Origin: Mesodorylaimus sp. YZB2_4
Taxonomy: Eukaryota > Nematoda > Enoplea > Dorylaimida > Dorylaimidae
Length of the DNA: 64,000 nucleotides
Direction of reading: 5' to 3'
Assembly: GCA_030248295.1 (NCBI GenBank)
Contig: JASANH010001726.1
Span: 558,001 to 622,000, forward strand
Part shown: piece by piece, positions 46,454 to 57,297 of the stretch
Numbering within the stretch: the first letter of the stretch is position 1
Layout of the letters: each line of letters begins with the position of its first letter
Program-made: the position numbers and the translations under genes
The notes under the pieces: model-generated
Database searches by the model: none
Seen by the model: only the letters and a program-made list of their open reading frames with translations
What the model was told of the DNA's origin: nothing

Positions 46454-48848
46454 TATTGACCAAAGTCTCCTGCCTGCCGGGTGTTACTTTCCAGCTCTGG
46501 TCAACTGTTGCCACCCAAACTCACCAAGCAAAGAAAATCGCAAACTTCAAACATCATTTTATGAGTACTCTACCCAAGCCATAATCAATGTCAAGGAGTT
46601 ACTCGTACCACCAAAAACTGGTCGCTGTTTCCTGCGCACGACTGCAACTGGACTCTGGGATGTCAGTTAGAGTTGCGCAGGTGCCGCCATTTTTACAGGA
46701 GGAGACCGCCGCCGCGCAGGGGCCGCCATTTATTGTAGAGAAGACAGGAAAACAGCTGACAAGCAGTGCGGTTGTTTTGGAACGTTAAGGTTGATCCTGA
46801 CATGTCGTTTGGTTTTGTATTGCTTTACGCACTTTCATTTTTTAGGGAGTGTTGTGTAGTACTTTACCTACACATCAATGAACAACGCAGATATATGGGT
46901 GATATTTGCTTTCTGTTAATCACTGTACGTATTTGAATATCTCCTTCAGTAGATGCAAGCGCCTTAACGGAGACGGCAAAGACAGCAAGTTGCGCTACTG
47001 AAAGTGGCCTCCTTTGCATGCATTCCTTGGCTCATACGGGTACGTGCAGTAACATCCATGTTGGCTCGTTCTCGTTCTTTAAAACGCCCTTGTTGCGGCC
47101 TGTACAGCAGGACAGAAAACCAGACGCGACACGAACTGGAAAGATACATCCAGGACACATTAAAAAAGTTCACCCAATGAATTCCAACGGTGTTAGTCAT
47201 GAGGGAAAGCTTTAGTTTGAAGTCGTGTGTTGCGAGGCGACAGAAAGTTGAGAAACACTCGCAGGGTTCTTCTGAACCCGCTGTTCAGGTTATGGGCTTT
47301 GGTTCCGTCTTCCAGGCTTCTGTTTCTGAATTTTTTGCACGAAAGACCCGCCGAAGCGAGAATGTTTCCAAAAATTTGCAGGACTTCGGCCGCTGACCTC
47401 TGCTGAGTAGTTGCCCGAACGAGCTAAATATTTTGCGCAGAGCTTTCTTTTGGACCAAAAGAAATCACAATCATGAGCTATGGCATTAGAATTAGAACGG
47501 TAACAAGGTTCAGGTACTTGGTCTGTCAGCGGATTTGTTCGTGGGTGGACTGTTGAGACATGGTCGTGCATTGCTGTGCTCGTAAAAGACCCTCTGGTGT
47601 TGACTTTGGTCTTTACTGCGCCTTGTGACCTGTTTGAAGTCTGAAATGCGGAAGAGTAGTTATTTGAATGAAGAAAAGTGGAGATTATTCTCGTCAAGTG
47701 TTCACATCTAGATGCGAAATGCTTTTTAAGGAAAAACTGAATCATTCAGTTAAATTCAGCTAACTGAATCTTTTGAGATCCAGTTAAGTGTAACTGAAAC
47801 TGAATCTTTTTTCCAAAACTGTGTCAACGCTATTCTGAAGCTGTTTTGATTAACACTTACAGCGATAAGTGTCCTAGGTAACGACAATGACATATACGTT
47901 GTGCTACGCACGTAAGTTACTCGTCGCATCCTGTACCGTAGCAGATCCTTATGAAGAATCCGTCTCCGCCTTGACTAAACGTCCCGAAACCTAGACAGTA
48001 ACTAAATTACCTGGGCGTGTTCAAACTTTGCCCGGAACTCCTGCATATTAGTCTGTAAAAGGTCAACCTAACGATATGAATCGTCAACGCACCTTCGCGC
48101 GTCTTCTGGGCCAGTTTCGCCGCGTTGGTTTCGCCAGCTCTATGTACAGCATTAAGTGCTTTGACGAAGGAGATCATTAGTAAGTATCTCGAGAGTTCAG
48201 AAACATTTGGATCCTCTGTAATTTGCGCCGCTGGGCTGAGCGTAATCCTATCCTAACTTTTATCCTTTTCTGTTGCGGTTTTCGAACATAGTATGGTGTT
48301 CACCATTGAGCATAGAGCGCTGTGGTAGCACGACGCTTGAAGATATGATTCTCATGTCTTAAGCATTTTTCTTTTCTTTGCCACTTTTCTTTGAGAGGGT
48401 GGGAAAAAAGCTGGTTACCAAAACCATCCAACGGCATTCTACTGGGGGGCACCTTCACATAATTAATTCTAAAATATAGGTTGTTGTCATTTTTCATCAA
48501 CTGTAACGCTTGCTTTGGCGAAAGGGTGGCAAGAGCCGCGCAAATTTGAAGGTGCAAAACTTATTGCCTCGGGTTTTTTTTAGGCTTGACACGACATTAC
48601 ATATATTGGATTGTGATAGTCTGCCTTCCTCCTCGATCTCTGCTGCAAGGTTCCCAAGTCTCTGTTGCCTCCCTGGAGGTGCGCACTTCCAGTATATGCG
48701 AGTGTTCGACTCCCGCCTGGGTAAAAAATGATGGTCAAACGTATGTTCCTTAGCACTTGAGTGTGCTATATGGCTAGGTTATGGATATAGTATGACATGA
48801 AATGACGTAGGGTCCCTCCCATTTGGCTAGCGCGTAAGACATTATTCA

Positions 48849-49346
48849 GTGGAGTTTCGCTGTTACTGTTCGCTAGCCGTAATTCATATTTTTCATTTAT
48901 TGGCTGGAGTTTGTGCCATCAAACCCTGCCCCAGCGAAAAAAGTCACAGACTTTTAAATACCTTACGTCAAGATCAATGGCGAGTAACTGACGCCGATGG
49001 TAAGAAACTGGTTTCTAAGGATCCTGCGTTACTCTTGTTAGACTCCAAGGCATCCCGCCCTTTGCTGTCAGATACAGAACAAGTGGCGATGACAGCCAAG
49101 TTTACGCTTTCCATTTGTAAATGTTCCAGCCGACCAGATCAAGCAGGACGTTGGAATGGAGAGGCTTTGCTGTGTAATTTCTACTCAAGGTCATTACCGT
49201 TAGAAATGGCAACAACTAAAACGGCGCCATTCTTTTGTATACTTTCGTGTTCTTCTAGAATGGCGCCAGAAAAGGATTCTTTTTCAACGAAAAACGTGTC
49301 GATTGAAACGTTCTCTATTACTTCATGGAGGGCTTTTGGAGACTGA
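48849..49346 (+). CDS. Long open frame without start codon, unknown
   Basis: 165 codons open from a GTG, beginning with a signal-peptide-like stretch (SLAVIHIFHLLAGVCA then IKPCPSEK) and containing DADGKKLVSKDPALLLLDSK. Nine or more Cys are present. No family recognised; it ends about 190 bases before the complete small-protein gene. It may be an exon, antisense of a repeat, or chance. Confidence 0.25.
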   Translation: MEFRCYCSLAVIHIFHLLAGVCAIKPCPSEKSHRLLNTLRQDQWRVTDADGKKLVSKDPALLLLDSKASRPLLSDTEQVAMTAKFTLSICKCSSRPDQAGRWNGEALLCNFYSRSLPLEMATTKTAPFFCILSCSSRMAPEKDSFSTKNVSIETFSITSWRAFGD

Positions 49347-49534
49347 CAGAAGGCTTTTTAAGACAGTCTTGCCTGCCACAGCCCTTTAATAATTTACCTC
49401 GATCGCTCAAATTGAAAATAGCACTTAACTTCGCGGATAGAGCCTGCTGTAATCTGCCTGCGATATCAAAGAAGTCACAGACGGTAATTTTTTCAGGCCG
49501 CCGAGGCTAAAGTGTATTTGCGCCACAGGCTTGA

Positions 49535-50071
49535 ATGACCTATAAAACATTTGAAATTGTGCTTATTATTCTAGTCACCTTGCTCGAAGGTAAATCCGGC
49601 CCGCTGTAATCTAACCGATGCCACTCCTAGAGATTTTTCCAGGTTCCAGTACAGAGTATTACGAAATTATGGATGAGTGTCATGAATGGGCCTTCGATGA
49701 CGATCAAGTGATGTCTAGTTGTATACGGACAGCCGGTAAGCTTCCATTGATCTTACGACTGATAACGGAGATGGGTCAAAATTGCCAATTTAGCCAAGTT
49801 CAACTCACATAGATGGCTTGAAAATGGATGGGTTGATTATGCGGTGGCCACTTCACTTCAAAGCACGTCGACGGATATTTTGGCACCCTTCCCTGGCATG
49901 CGAAATTGCTCAGGAAATGCAATACTCGCCACATCTTATTTTGTTGTTTTGTTTGCCATTATTTACCTTGTTGGATTATGGGAGGTAGTGGAAATCTTGG
50001 ACGAAACTATTGTCTTTTTTTGTGCCATGAAACAATCCTATGATTATTGCTTACAGAATATTCCAAAATAA
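49535..50071 (+). CDS. Small secreted/membrane protein, new family, complete
   Basis: Three exons, 49535-49589, 49643-49735 and 49794-50071, with introns of 53 and 58 bases (GTAAAT...TTCCAG and GTAAGC...TTTAG). All phases agree and the protein has 141 aa. Exon 1 encodes a signal peptide (MTYKTFEIVLIILVTLLEG). Exon 2 encodes an acidic, aromatic stretch with two Cys (YYEIMDECHEWAFDDDQ, VMSSCIRTA). Exon 3 starts KFNSHRWLENGWVDYA, has RNCSGN, a strongly hydrophobic segment (AILATSYFVVLFAIIYLVGL, about residues 91-110), an acidic helix and CAMKQSYDYCLQNIPK at the end. The topology is either a secreted five-Cys protein with a buried helix or a single-pass membrane protein. Copies of exon 1 (38967) and exon 3 (42628) with conserved phase and residues support real coding. 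An AATAAA overlaps the stop codon. I do not recognise the family; small nematode secreted families such as DUF19 are a possible but unproven relation. Confidence 0.68.
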
Positions 50072-50479
50072 ATTTGGATAGCGTATTCCTTTCGGCAAGT
50101 ACCGTATTTTGGGCCCCTCGGGAGGTGATTTTCATAAGCGAACCTACAATAAGCCTCCAACCGAGAAAAGTAAAAAATGTGCACGAGATTTTGAGCATGC
50201 ATAGATTGCGATTTGACATTGTACAGTATCAGCTGCGGCATGGGCCGCATTTTTATTCTGTACAGTACTGCCTCATATTTTTCATGTATCAAAGGAGATG
50301 GTTTAATTTGAAATGTACTGTACACTGTAGGAGAGAGATTGAGCACTTTTGAGTTCGCCATACTGAAACATTTTAGTGGAGACAGCTGGGACAGGAGTCG
50401 CACGGGCGACCATTTCTGTGCATTCCTTGGCTCATAGGATACTCACTCTTTATGATCCATATCTCGTGACAAGGAGGTA
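50072..50479. other. 3' flank of small-protein gene
   Basis: No gene. It contains several TACAGTA/TACTGTA words close together (50221, 50262 and 50320). Confidence 0.5.
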
Positions 50480-51595
50480 GACACCGGATCAGGTCGGGTT
50501 GACCCGACCCCCGACCCGACCCGAAAGTCCCTGACCCGAAATTTCGGGTCGGGTTGACCCGAAATTATAGCAGCTGAAGTTCCCTGAGATAAAAACCTTT
50601 CACAAATCCTCAGAACATGCGGTGACTTTGCTGTAAAGGTGACCATGTGAAAAGGATGGAAGGGTTTTGATTATACGCACCCGAATTTTCATGTTTTGTT
50701 ATCCCTAGTACACCTTCCAAAACAGCGCTCCTTCATAACGTTATTTCCGACTATAGTAGTCCAATTATTTGAAAAATACCTTGCTAGATCAAAGAGCGAC
50801 TAAAGTCTGTCTGCTAGTCTTTAGCAAGATTTAATCAATCCAAATAATATTGACTACTTGCATAAATTTTGCAATTAGACAGGCTATACTGGCTAAATAT
50901 AGAAATACCTCTAGATATTGACCCACCCAAGAATATACAAAGTTATATTGTGCTGGAGTCATATAGCTCGTCAGAATACTGCTACTGATGGAGGAATGTA
51001 GGGTACTAAGATTTTTTAACAAAGCGAACTGTTTCGCCATGGTGACGTGAATGATGGTCGAGGGGACTATTATTGGTGCAAATTTTTTGTGGTTTGGGTT
51101 CAGACTGAATCGCAGGCTTTTCCAGCCAGGTCCCAAGACTTTACTTGTCACATTCAGGAATCAAATGTGATTGCAGATAGTCCAACGACCTTTTATCAAA
51201 GATCATCAAGTCCTTCTCGGACTATGGCTAGTCCCGGCCATTTATCAGAGTTGCTAAGACTGTTAATAGGAGCTCTGAGATATCGACCTTTCCTTATGCA
51301 GAAATTACTCGGAAAATTCGCTCATTGTCACATCTTGCAATTTTTCTGACATTCTTGAAAGTTACGCAGAATTAAAACATTGTAATGCAGGGCTCTCTAA
51401 ATGTATATGCATGCATTAGGAAAATTCCGCAAATCCTGAAGTTAAACAGCTATGAAAAGGTTTTTGTAACTGTCAATAGTAGAAACTAGCAAAATTGCTG
51501 TATTTTTGACCCGTTTGACCCGATCTTTCAAAAAAGTGACCCGAGTTGATTCTGACCCGACCCGACCCGAATGTACCCGACCCGATCCGGGGTCT
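50480..51595 (+). repeat. Tandem 1.1-kb unit, copy A
   Basis: Bounded by GACCCG-rich short repeats (50480-50570 and 51500-51595). The interior is shared with copy B in the same order: ACCCGAATTTTCATG-like, TAGTCTTTAGCAAGATTTAA, CAGGCTATACTG, ACTGATGGAGGAAT, TATTATTGGTGCAAA, ATTCAGGAATCAAATGTGAT, and TTTTTCTGACATTCTTG. Identity by eye is roughly 75-80 percent with small indels. Confidence 0.8.
51000..51349 (+). pseudogene. Secreted-protein remnant in unit A
   Basis: From ACTGATGGAGGAAT through a possible 27-base intron, the frame reads GGI-ELFRHGDVNDGRGDYYWC, then CHIQESNVIADSPTTFY and SELLRLLIGALRY, and stops after KFAHCHILQFF because of an indel relative to copy B. The signal-peptide part present in copy B is partly deleted. 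Compared with copy B, different lesions affect each copy, so an intact ancestor is implied. Confidence 0.45.
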
Positions 51596-52770
51596 ACAAG
51601 GAGGGGCACCAGGATAAGTTAATTTTTACGAGAATTTTGTGAAGCATAAATCTTAATTGTCACTCATTTTCACGGTATTGTCACTAGCATAACATAGCGC
51701 AAGGAAACCTATTTTTGAAACCTTTTATCGTGCCCCGCACCCCGCGGTTCTTCGCGATAAAAACCCGCACAAATCTTCTGCACATATGGCGACTTTGCTG
51801 CATTGACTGTTATAAAATATTTTAATGGAGACTTATTCTACGCATCCGAATTTTCGTCTTTTATTATTCCTAGTAATCCTTGGTACAAAAAACAGCATGC
51901 CTTTTATTTCCCACAATAGAGGCCGAATGATTTTTAAGAAACCTCTGTAGGTCTTAAAGCGACTAGGGTCTGTGCGCTAGTCTTTAGCAAAGATTTAATC
52001 AATCCTAATAATAAAGACTTCGTGCATAACCCCTGAAGTCAAACACAGGCTATACTGCTTAAACAAAGAAATACCTAAATATATATTAACTCACGTTAGA
52101 GTATGCATCTAGTCTTCACAAAAGTCATATTGTGCTGGACACTACTGTTCATAGTTCCAGTCAGAACCGTCGCTACTGATGGAGGAATGTGAGGGTGCGG
52201 GGGACTTGCGAACCGAACACAGTGAGCTGTTTTACAATGAAACATGACTGGTGGTCGAGGGCATTATTATTGGTGCAAAGTTTTTGTGGTTCGGGCACAA
52301 ACAATACCAGGCTTTTCCAGCCACAGGTATACCCAAGAACTTATTTGTCATATTCAGGAATCAAATGTGATTGTAGATACTCCTACGAGCTGTTATGAAT
52401 GCCCTATTCCTCCTCGAACTATGGCTAGTCATACACATTCATCAGAGTTGCTGAGAATGTTAATGAGAACTCTCAGATATGGACCCTTCCATATGCAAAA
52501 ATCACTCGGAAAATTTGCTCTTGTCGAATCGTACAATTTTTCTGACATTCTTGGAAGTTACGCAGAATGCAAGGATGCAAGACTTTATGCGTGCATGCAT
52601 GAAGCAAATTCTGCAAATCCTGGAGTTGGACAGATATGAGAAGGTTTCGAGATATAACTGCCAATAGTAGTAGTAGTACGTAACTTGCAAACTTGCTTTT
52701 TTTTACCCGTTTGACCCGATCTTTCAAAAAAGTGACCCGACGTGACCCGACACGATCTGGGGTCTACCCT
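51596..52770 (+). repeat. Tandem 1.1-kb unit, copy B
   Basis: Second copy of the unit described at 50480, again ending in GACCCG repeats with the same phrase TTTGACCCGATCTTTCAAAA (51516-51535 and 52711-52730). The head-to-tail arrangement indicates unequal exchange between the short-repeat arrays or a tandem insertion. Confidence 0.8.
52103..52639 (+). pseudogene. Secreted-protein remnant in unit B
   Basis: The ATG at 52103 opens a signal peptide (MHLVFTKVILCWTLLFIVPV) ending ATDGG, followed by a possible donor GTGAGG. The homologous body is open from 52244 to 52639: GRGHYYWCKVFVVRAQ, CHIQESNVIVDTPTSCYEC, SELLRMLMRTLRY, LGKFALVESYNFSDILGSYA and a tail ECKDARLYACMHEANS. Between the two parts a one-base deletion relative to unit A creates a stop. 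No known family. Confidence 0.45.
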
Positions 52771-53079
52771 CAAGCTCAATCTGATCTGACTCAATTTGAT
52801 TTTATTTCAGATGTGACCATTTCTGAGACTTACCAGCAGTCGAATTCAAGATCAAACTAATCGTTATTTATTTACATGTACATGGATGTAGATATATAGA
52901 TATACTGTAGACTTGGATTGGATGTCCATATCCATGTCATATCAATAATAGTTACGACATTTTTAGGCGTGGATTCGCAATTAAATTATCAGCATGCATA
53001 GCCTAATGTAATTGCACATGCTGACAGTACTACTGCAGTCCGGCTGGACGTGCAGTATGGTCAGCATTGACTTATTAAC

Positions 53080-53205
53080 CTTAACGTTAAAGACACCTTT
53101 TTGGCCAAGGTTATTAACGGTAATGGGAACGATATCTATTTTTAGATAACGCGTTATGACGGTAACGGTCTCTTTTTCATGTCAAATAACGCGTTATTTA
53201 AACCT
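53080..53205. repeat. TAACG-type short repeat, left
   Basis: Phrases TTAACCTTAACGTTAAAG, AACGGTAATGGGAACGATAT, GATAACGCGTTATGACGGTA and AATAACGCGTTATTT. Related to the stretch at 54345-54480. Confidence 0.6.
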
Positions 53206-54344
53206 AGGAAACAAGCTTACGATAATATTACGCGCACCACCGAGCGCTGCATGGCATTCACTGAATGCGGATAGCTGCATTTCCCCCTTCTCCCTCGAAA
53301 CCATCTCAGGCTTGCATTCACGAAAGTATCTAAGTAGTCGGCAATTTAGTGCACGGGCAGACGGCTGTATTCTTGAAGCCATCTCAGCATAGATTTTCGC
53401 GGAGATCCTCTCAAAAGCTTCCTTCAGTGTTAGCAAGAAAAACTTGCCTTAGGGCTGAGGGTTATAGTGCCCAAATGTGCATCAGCCTTAATGACTGCGT
53501 TTCCGAACATGAGTTTCCTTGACCATTTTGCTCTCGCTACTCAGCAAGGACCAAGAGCGTATACTGTAGGCAGTGCAGTGGCATCGAGTGCTGTGCACTT
53601 GGGAAGAATTTTACGCAAGTTTTAGATTCCATAAAGACTTTCTGGATTTGTGCGATCATCTTCCAGGGAGATTTGAACAGGGAAAGCCATAGGAGTCACG
53701 CCTTACAAGTCGAGTTGCAGTCAATGATCATTGGCTTACAGCTTATTGCTTTGTAACATCTTAATATTCTTTAATTGATGAATCTCATTGAAAATGAGTT
53801 GTTCCTGCTCGAAAACGGGTAAACTTGGTTCACTATCTGCTGCAATAAAGCAGAAGCAATTGACAGAGACTTCCCTCTCACGCAGTCCGCGACTGGCAAA
53901 AATATAGTCTGCCATTTCGAGGATAGTTGAAATTGGGATTAGCAGAACTTCGATGAGGTCACGAGTTCGCCTGCCTGCGAGACTCTTACACGCAAAGGGA
54001 CTGGAGGCCTCTTGGTATCCCCGCCGTCTAGGTTTTCCCCAATGTTTGAAGGATTTGCGCAGTGCCCCAGGACATATAGGTGCCCTTGTAACTACAGCCT
54101 GAAATCTGACTAACCAACTGCGAATAAATAGGAAACTGAATGAGTACTGTATTTATTGATAACAATCAAAACATTATCGAATTTGGTTTCCCTCAAACTC
54201 ATCGCCCAAAGTACAGAAAAAACCTGGTGATCGCAGCAGGAAATACTGTAAGCAAGTATATAGTTAGATTTTTCAGTCTCGGTACTAAAATATATGTATG
54301 AAAAAAGGCGGACTATTAACAATTGATGCTGCATCCATAACTTT

Positions 54345-54480
54345 TGAAAAATAACGATATTTAACGTGTTGACGATATTTTTAGGACGCGTTAACGACTA
54401 ACGATAACGTTTTTTTAGCGCTTTATCGTTAACGGTAACGATAAACGATATCTTTTTTGCTAACAATATCAACACTAAAT
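54345..54480. repeat. TAACG-type short repeat, right
   Basis: Phrases AATAACGATATTTAACGTG, GACGCGTTAACGACTAACGA, TATCGTTAACGGTAACGATA and AACGATATC. With 53080 it may mark the ends of one unit of about 1.4 kb. Confidence 0.6.
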
Positions 54481-54696
54481 GCGGCACGGGTATTAATTAG
54501 GTGGGGCCACGTCCACAAGTCGGTGCAGTCCCCCCTTGCACGTCCACATACGTAACGTTATTATCAGCGATCAAAACCTTTGAAGTTTTTCTGAGTCATC
54601 ATTTCTCCCGAGCGCTGTAATCGAGTATGTGTCTCTTGCCACCTTAGAAAACGCACTGCACCAACGAGTTCACGCATTTGCCTTTCGTATGCTGCA

Positions 54697-54702
54697 TTTA
54701 TT
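54697..54702 (-). terminator. Poly(A) signal of two-TM gene
   Basis: AATAAA on the minus strand, about 113 bases after the stop of the two-TM protein. Confidence 0.55.
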
Positions 54703-54814
54703 CAAAGATCTTTTTCATGCAAGAAACGGCAGCATACAAAAAATCAATGAAAGCTAATAAATATTTTTGTCGTCGTTGTTTTCGATTGAATTGGAATTAA
54801 AAGACAAAACTTCG

Positions 54815-57297
54815 TCACCATCTTAATTGTTCATCAAAATGAAAAATCATATTCCAAATCTTATTATCCGTAACATTCAAAAAGTATAAATCATTTTCTA
54901 ATTGATTCACCAATTTTTTCACATTTTTCTTTTGTAAAATCAAGCAAATTATGAAAAATGTGATGCCTAATGCCATGAACGAACATCCCGCCACACGAAA
55001 TGCCGCGTGTTGTTCCACTGTTAAAACAATAATGCCCGATAAAATCAGAATCAAGCCGACCACGAATAAACCTGCGATCATCAATACTGTTCGTCGACTG
55101 GAAGGCCCGCTATGCGACTGAAATCAAGAGGTTTCGATGACAAAAACATGGCATTGAGTGTACTTGCAGATTTTTTGAAGACTAGATATTTGCTGTTTTT
55201 AGAATTGGGCATGAAATTTTAGTCCAGCTCACGATTAGTAGCACGGTAAAAAAAAATTTTTTCAGTTCTCAGAAAAGCACAATACAGTCGAGTCCGCTTA
55301 ATATCACCAGCTCCGGACAGGAAGAAAATGTGACAATATCCGAACTGTGGCTAAACCCTTCGCTGATCAAACTATTAGTAACATCAAGCAGCTATTGTAC
55401 GATACCTGTGCTAGAAGATATAGGGTGATTATAAGAAAACTTGATGATTTTGATTTAAAAATCATCAAGTTTTCTTATAATCACCCGATAGTTCCACAAT
55501 AAAAACTACAGTAGCTACCTACTTTACGTTACAAACGAGGTCTACATAGTTCTAGAAGGGTTTTTTCGGCGCTATTCGAGCACCGTTCGACGGATTTCGA
55601 TGGTCTTTGACCCCAGCATGCGGTACATGGCATCCGAGAACCCTACGAACGGGATTTCGCGATCTTTTAATCGGTTCGGGAGATACCTATCAAAAACGAC
55701 TTCTGAAGTGTGGACCCTGTACTGTAGAATATAGGTCCGCAAATCGGATCAGCAAACCGCAAACCGAAGTAAACACCAAAATGGCAAAAACTTTACTTTT
55801 ATGAGTGCTATCGCCATTTCAGACCATGTTCATGTATGCTTAACCTATTGAAAGACGAAACGCTTTTCAGGCAGTTTTTGTAATCAAAGAAGTCCAAACT
55901 ATGAGGATCAGTCAAATCAAAGCTGAAGCATAAAGGTGCCATGCGCCTTCATGCTATCGCTTTTTTGCGAGAAATTCTAGTTTTTGACCATGTTGCACTT
56001 GTTTTAGACTGCCATGAGTGAAAATGTGACGCTTTTTAAATACTTATCCCGCCTGACCAAGAAATTTATGTGACAATAAGCGAACTAGGTCGAAATCAGT
56101 GTGATAATAAGCGAACTCAAAATACACACAGGGTATAGGGAAAAATTCGGGACTTTGAAAACCTGTGATAATAACCGGACTGTGACATTATCCGGTGTGA
56201 CCATAAGTGGACTCGGCTGTATTGAAATTCCAAATCCTCGACAGTGCTGAGAACCTGAGTTTTCACCGACAGCTCTGATAACATTCGTTTTTTGTTTGTT
56301 TGGGGCTTAGAACACAATTTCGTTTTACCTTATTCTCCTTCTTTTCTGGTTGCTCCTCGGGGGTCTTAGCACAGTTGACGCCATCGATTTGACCACCGCT
56401 CGATCCATCATTGACCGAATACCTGGGTGTGGGTGATCTGGAACGGCCCCTGGCCGACAGTCTGCGAGCCCCGTTCACATTATACTGCATGGTACCATCA
56501 ACAGACAAAGTAGGCGCTGACGAACTCGGCGTTGCCGTTCCTGATTTCCTTCGAGCCGTCGAATAGGTTGGCTCAGGGACTGATAAACTGTCCGGCGGTG
56601 AATGGTGATCAACAAAGGTAACCACTGATGATGGTCGGTTGGACTTGGGTTGTGGTGGACTCGTCATAGTTTCAGTTTTGGAAGACGCGGAATGCCAACT
56701 ATCGATTGTAATTTCGTCCAGATTCTGGCTCTGATAAACACTGCTCATACAATTGTCGTAGACGCTGGCGGCCATCGATTCGCCACCATCCGTGTCTGTG
56801 CCATCCACATAAATGCGTAATCGCGCGTGCGAAGGGCTCGACGAGGAGAAGTTGGATGGAGAAGACAAGTGGCGGCCAGAATCGCCTCCTGCAGGGGATG
56901 AAAGTAGAGATGGAAGCGACGATGGAAACGCACCCAGACGATGCGGTTCAAGCTTATTCTGACTCTTATCGCCTCTCCCCTCGCTCCCGGCACTCAGCCA
57001 ATCCGTGTCAGCGAAAACGGCGTCGATTGAAGCTAGATCGTCGTTGAATGAATCCCCGCTCTGCGTCGACCAGTTCCTGGCTCGAGGCGCAGCTCCTGCA
57101 GCCGCAGCCGGCACCAGCAAAGGACTACGAGGAATGATCTTGGCTGAAGCTTGCCGTTGGGTTGCTTGAAGCGGACTCGCCTCGTACGCCAAGTCGGCGT
57201 TTGTGGTCGCGAGGTGGTCATTAGGATCGATCGGTTCCATACGATGATACTTGGCGCAGTGTTGTTGATTAACTCGATTTGTTACGCGTTGATGCAT
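54815..57297 (-). CDS. Ser-rich protein with two C-terminal TM helices
   Basis: Two exons on the minus strand, 57297-56329 and 55117-54815 (donor AAG/GTAAAA, acceptor GATTTCAG, phase 0), 423 aa. The first 320 residues are hydrophilic and low in structure: Ala run (PLLVPAAAAGAAPRARNWST), many Ser/Pro clusters (SPSNFSSSSPSHARL, GTATPSSSAP), an acidic patch (DGTDTDGGE) and RSRSPTPRYS near the end. The second exon has two helices, MIAGLFVVGLILILSGIIVL and MALGITFFIICLIL, then a charged helix (KKNVKKLVNQLENDLYF) and ends DEQLRW. Small two-TM vertebrate proteins such as PIRT or TMEM100 have a similar end, but I cannot assign the family. The frame is open further upstream of the ATG (EAAM), so a 5' exon may add residues. 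The 1.2-kb intron is almost wholly a transposon. Confidence 0.78.
55285..56219. mobile_element. Tc1/mariner-pogo-like MITE in intron
   Basis: 935 bases with inverted ends CAGTCGAGTCCGCTTAATAT / its diverged complement (CATAAGTGGACTCGGCTG), flanked by TA on both sides, the standard target duplication of Tc1/mariner-type elements. Subterminal phrases such as GACAATATCCGAACTG and GATAATAAGCGAACTC recur four or five times and are likely transposase-binding repeats. No transposase ORF. It fills most of the intron of the two-TM gene. Confidence 0.85.
55423..55486. repeat. Perfect 29-bp hairpin, 6-base loop
   Basis: 55423-55451 is the exact reverse complement of 55458-55486 around GATTTA. It lies inside the MITE and inside the two-TM gene intron, so it is transcribed. 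The stem is as long as a small-RNA precursor stem, without a single mismatch. Confidence 0.92.

Larger units (their letters stand above)
42888..49534. other. Transposon nest and spacer
   Basis: 43546-46453 is an inverted-repeat transposon with a second one nested inside; both are listed separately. A long open frame on the plus strand, 48849-49346 (165 codons, no ATG at its start, hydrophobic beginning LAVIHIFHLLAGVCA), has no family I recognise and is not called as a gene. Confidence 0.5.
52771..54814. other. Spacer with TAACG arrays
   Basis: No gene seen. Two AACG/TAACG-rich stretches at 53080-53205 and 54345-54480 bracket about 1.2 kb of non-coding sequence. Confidence 0.5.

Noticed and set aside
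48849-49346. Secreted Cys-rich protein gene
   Set aside because: No ATG at the start and no identifiable upstream exon; kept only as a low-confidence frame.
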